A stretch of DNA of 16,625 nt from CAYQJS01 sp964417895 (lineage in GTDB: Bacteria > Chloroflexota > UBA6077 > SHYK01): positions 1 to 16,625 of the forward strand of contig CAYQJS010000080.1 in the NCBI GenBank assembly GCA_964417895.1, written 5' to 3'. Position 1 is the stretch's first letter, and every line of letters starts with the position of its first letter. The position numbers were made by a program, and so were the translations under genes. The notes below the pieces were generated by a model that worked only from the letters and a program-made list of their open reading frames with translations, did no database searches and was not told the origin of the DNA. Shown here one piece after another: positions 14,408-16,625 of this stretch.

Positions 14408-14413
14408 ATTATC
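14408..14413 (-). promoter_or_regulatory. Possible -10 box of the toxin-antitoxin operon
   Basis: GATAAT on the minus strand, 29 bp before the antitoxin ATG, inside the only AT-rich stretch of the 113-bp gap between the antitoxin and the binding-lipoprotein gene. No convincing -35 box was seen, so it is a weak call. Confidence 0.25.
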
Positions 14414-14491
14414 TCACGAGCCCGAGGGGTGCCTCCCGATCAGGGCTTCCTGACGGTCTGATTGGCGCTTGACAGACTCTTGGTCGCCCCC

Positions 14492-16189
14492 TCAGCTCCG
14501 CACGTCCCACTCGTGCGCGTTCCAGGTGATAACGAGGCGGGGCCACTCGCTGCTCACATTGAGCAGGCGGTCCGCGGCTGCGCCAGGGAGGGGGTTGTAG
14601 AAGAGCCCAACGAGCGTGACCTGATTGGCGATCTGGTGGACGACCTCTCCGAGCGCCTGGATCCGCTCCGCCATCGGCACGGTTCTGAAGTACCGCTCGA
14701 GTCGGGCGTCGAACTCGGGGCTCATGTAGCGGCTCACGTTTCCGGCGCCCGACACACGGAAGCTGTTGCTGGGCAGCCGCGCTCTCGAGCTGTGGAGGAA
14801 AGGCAGGGCCCCTACATCGTTGGGGCCGCCGGAGACGTAGAAGGCTGGGAACGTGGCCACGTACTGCTGATCCTGGACTTGCTGCGGGGCGAGCCGTACC
14901 ACGGTGGCATCCACCCCCACCTGCTGCCAGTAATCGGCGATGGCGGACGCCGGCTTGAACATCGCATCCAGCGGCCCGCTGCGGACCTCCAGCTCCAGCC
15001 GCCGGTTCGCCTCGTCCCGATAGGTCCCATCCGGTCCCTTCCGATAGCCGCTCGCCTCCAGCATCTGGGCGGCCTTTCGGGGGTCGTACTCGTACCGCGG
15101 CACGGCGGCTTCGATGTCTCGGTAGGCCGGCTGGTTCGGGCTCAAGACCGTGTGGGGCACCCACGATAGGCCCGCCACCAGCGTGTCCACGATCTCCTGG
15201 CGGTCGATGGCGTGGACCAGCGCGCGCCGGACCTGGAGGTCGGCCACGGCGGCCGGACGGGGCTCGACAAACTGCGGCGAAACGCGGATCATCGTGTCCC
15301 CGCCCAGATTGAAGTGCACGGTGCCCGCGCGCCACCGGTCCCGCAGCTGGAGTCCGAGGTCGATGGACCCGACGTTGTTGGTGATGTCTACTGTGCCCGC
15401 CAGCAGGTTCGCTGTCAGGGTGTTGGCATCCTGAATCAGCTTCACCTCGATCTGGTCGATCCTGGGCCGGCCTAACACGAAGTCGTCATTCGCGATGAGC
15501 TGGACTCCGGTGCCCGGCGTCCACACCTGCACCCGGTAGGGCCCCGCCCCGACGAACTCAGAGGTCCAGTAGGGGAGATCCAGGAGGCTCCCCTTGTCGC
15601 CCCGATACGCTTCCTCCAGCAGATGCCTGGGCAGGAGCAGGCGATCGCGCGCGTCGAGCACGGCGTCGGCTTCGATGAACGGTTCTTTCCAGATGATGGT
15701 GAGGGTACGCGCATCCGCGGCCCGCGCCTCCTCGATCGACGCGTAGGCCTCGCTGTTGAACCCCGCCATTTGCTGGTCCCGCCCGACCTCCAGGCTGAAC
15801 AGGAGGTCGTCCGACGTCAGCGGCACGCCGTCGTGCCAACGGGCGCCCTCGCGGAGTTTCCAGGTGGTCTCCATCCGGCCGTCCGCCAGCACTTTCCACA
15901 GCCCATTCTCCAGACTGGGGACCGCTTCGGCCAGCCTCGGACGCCGCGTACGGTGGTCGCCGAGCACGGTCAGGCCTGAGTGCACCAGCGGTGCGATGAT
16001 GCTCCCCACCCCTTGCGTGGTCGGGCGCACGTCCGGCTCGTCCGCGAGGGCGAGCGTGATGCGCTTGACCGCGAGGGGGTGGCCGGGAACATCTCCACCT
16101 GTGGCGCCACCGGGGGTGGCGGGTGCGCAGTTGACGGTGAGGAGCGCAACGACCAGCGACGTGAACCAGAGACTCGTAGAGCGACGCAT
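14492..16189 (-). CDS. ABC transporter family-5 (DppA/OppA-like) solute-binding lipoprotein
   Basis: A 565-residue extracytoplasmic binding protein. The ATG at 16187-16189 is chosen because AGGAG lies 6 nt upstream and a signal peptide follows at once; an open frame to 16363 adds 58 residues without signal character. The hydrophobic stretch SLVVALLTVNC leads to Cys22 or so, with Asn at -1, so the lipobox is not canonical. Family features: ARWHDGVPLTSDDLLFSLE, FIEADAVLDARD, LPRHLLEEAYRGD, VGAGPYRVQVWTPG, LGRPRIDQIEVKLI, VHAIDRQEIVDTL, and a complete C-terminus NAHEWDVRS. It is the intact counterpart of the truncated gene at 50-1447. No permease or ATPase is next to it; it stands alone between the toxin-antitoxin pair and a repeat-rich gap. 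Ligand unknown. Confidence 0.93.
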   Translation of the reverse strand: MRRSTSLWFTSLVVALLTVNCAPATPGGATGGDVPGHPLAVKRITLALADEPDVRPTTQGVGSIIAPLVHSGLTVLGDHRTRRPRLAEAVPSLENGLWKVLADGRMETTWKLREGARWHDGVPLTSDDLLFSLEVGRDQQMAGFNSEAYASIEEARAADARTLTIIWKEPFIEADAVLDARDRLLLPRHLLEEAYRGDKGSLLDLPYWTSEFVGAGPYRVQVWTPGTGVQLIANDDFVLGRPRIDQIEVKLIQDANTLTANLLAGTVDITNNVGSIDLGLQLRDRWRAGTVHFNLGGDTMIRVSPQFVEPRPAAVADLQVRRALVHAIDRQEIVDTLVAGLSWVPHTVLSPNQPAYRDIEAAVPRYEYDPRKAAQMLEASGYRKGPDGTYRDEANRRLELEVRSGPLDAMFKPASAIADYWQQVGVDATVVRLAPQQVQDQQYVATFPAFYVSGGPNDVGALPFLHSSRARLPSNSFRVSGAGNVSRYMSPEFDARLERYFRTVPMAERIQALGEVVHQIANQVTLVGLFYNPLPGAAADRLLNVSSEWPRLVITWNAHEWDVRS

Positions 16190-16286
16190 ATTTCTCTCCT
16201 GCGCCACACGGCCCGCCGTTCCCCCGAAATGGATGGCGGCGGTGCACTGCCAGCACACGCGGGACTCGCGTAATCGCCTGGCTGTC

Positions 16287-16292
16287 GTTATA
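16287..16292 (-). promoter_or_regulatory. Possible -10 box of the solitary binding-lipoprotein gene
   Basis: TATAAC on the minus strand, 97 bp upstream of the ATG. The nearest -35-like TTGTCC is 20 bp away rather than 17, so the promoter is tentative. Confidence 0.25.
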
Positions 16293-16382
16293 GTCCCATT
16301 CGGCGGCGGTTGGGACAAGCGGTTCAGTCGCATGTTTCGTCTCAGCTTTTCGCAAACGGCCATCTCTTGCCCGAATCCTGAG

Positions 16383-16421
16383 AAACCCTCCCCCTTTGAG
16401 GGGGCGGGCTGGGCAGGGTGG
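16383..16421. repeat. GC-rich palindromic intergenic repeat, copy 1
   Basis: C-rich arm CCCTCCCCC, loop TTTGA and G-rich arm GGGGGCGGG form a hairpin, followed by a G-rich tail ending GGGTGG. The same design recurs at 16576-16618, which marks a dispersed palindromic (REP/MITE-like) family. It lies in the gene-free 16190-16625 stretch. Confidence 0.7.
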
Positions 16422-16529
16422 TGACTCTTTCACCGGCACCGGCGTCGGCGAGGACATGTCGCCCGGTGACGGCCGCGAGGAGGTGTCATCGCTCCGCTAG
16501 TGGGTCACTTCGCATGAACGTGGGCGTTA

Positions 16530-16568
16530 CCCCCCTCCCTAATCCTCCCCCTCAAGGGGGGAGGGAAC
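16530..16568. repeat. GC-rich palindromic intergenic repeat, copy 2
   Basis: CCCTCCC, a spacer, then CTCCCCCTCAAGGGGGGAG forms a hairpin with a short CTCAA-type loop. It is similar to, but shorter than, the copies on either side, and only 7 bp before copy 3. Confidence 0.65.
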
Positions 16569-16575
16569 CAGTTCT

Positions 16576-16618
16576 CTTCCCCCTCCCCCTCGACGGGGGA
16601 GGGTTGGGGTGGGGGTGA
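16576..16618. repeat. GC-rich palindromic intergenic repeat, copy 3
   Basis: CCCCCTCCCCCTCGACGGGGGAGGG hairpin followed by TTGGGGTGGGGGTGA. It closely matches copy 1 in arm, loop position and G-rich tail. Translated it gives the Pro/Gly-rich 'PLPLDGGGLGWG' type sequence often miscalled as protein; no gene is supported here. Confidence 0.7.
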
Positions 16619-16625
16619 CCGTGAT

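Noticed and set aside
14409..15335. Minus-strand open frame inside the fourth binding-lipoprotein gene
   Set aside because: Overlaps the real gene in another frame; Arg/Gly/Pro-rich translation without domain features.
16418..16618. Small protein with PNPPPQGG and GGGLGWG segments
   Set aside because: This is the usual translation of GC palindromic intergenic repeats; no ribosome site or family.

Overview
A 16.6 kb stretch of GC-rich bacterial DNA, apparently from a free-living, metabolically versatile lineage. The gene types (oligopeptide-type ABC binding lipoproteins, a Rieske oxygenase, cupins, an amidohydrolase, a dihydrodipicolinate-synthase-family enzyme) and the GC palindromic intergenic repeats recall uncultured soil or marine groups such as Rokubacteria, Tectomicrobia or Chloroflexota. 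No phylogenetic marker is present, so the taxon stays open.

Layout. (1) 1-49: end of an insertion sequence, probably IS3-like, whose remainder lies off the left edge. It cuts off the 3' end of a minus-strand family-5 solute-binding lipoprotein gene (50-1447). Upstream on the same strand lie a family-6 (LivK-like) binding protein without signal peptide (1512-2723) and a Rieske ring-hydroxylating oxygenase (2795-3991). (2) 4061-4459: a small single-domain cupin, the only plus-strand gene in the left 12 kb, divergent from the Rieske gene. (3) 4588-12457: a long minus-strand operon, in transcription order: gentisate/1-hydroxy-2-naphthoate-dioxygenase-like bicupin, DHDPS-family aldolase/hydratase, ACMSD-like amidohydrolase, second bicupin, a family-5 binding lipoprotein, and a tandem paralogue of it broken by a one-base frameshift. 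(4) 12630-13626: a VOC protein, then a scar with a C-terminal remnant of an acyl-CoA-dehydrogenase-like gene, a 3' half of tRNA-Asn (minus), a block of overlapping inverted repeats and a 3' half of tRNA-Gly (plus). (5) 13627-14378: a Phd-like antitoxin and PIN toxin pair. (6) 14492-16189: a fourth family-5 binding lipoprotein. (7) 16190-16625: no gene; GC-rich palindromic intergenic repeats.

How the genes may work together. The core operon looks catabolic. The ring-cleaving bicupin sits 2 bp from a DHDPS-family enzyme, the same pairing of families as 1-hydroxy-2-naphthoate dioxygenase (PhdI) and the hydratase-aldolase PhdJ in phenanthrene degradation. A proposed order is uptake by the binding proteins, hydroxylation by the Rieske enzyme, ring cleavage, retro-aldol release of pyruvate, and hydrolysis or decarboxylation by the amidohydrolase. 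The substrate is unknown. There are five ABC binding-protein genes (two broken) but no permease or ATPase, and no Rieske reductase, so partners must be elsewhere. The most unusual part is the 13.0-13.6 kb scar, where two different truncated tRNA 3' halves face away from each other around a 170-bp structured core.
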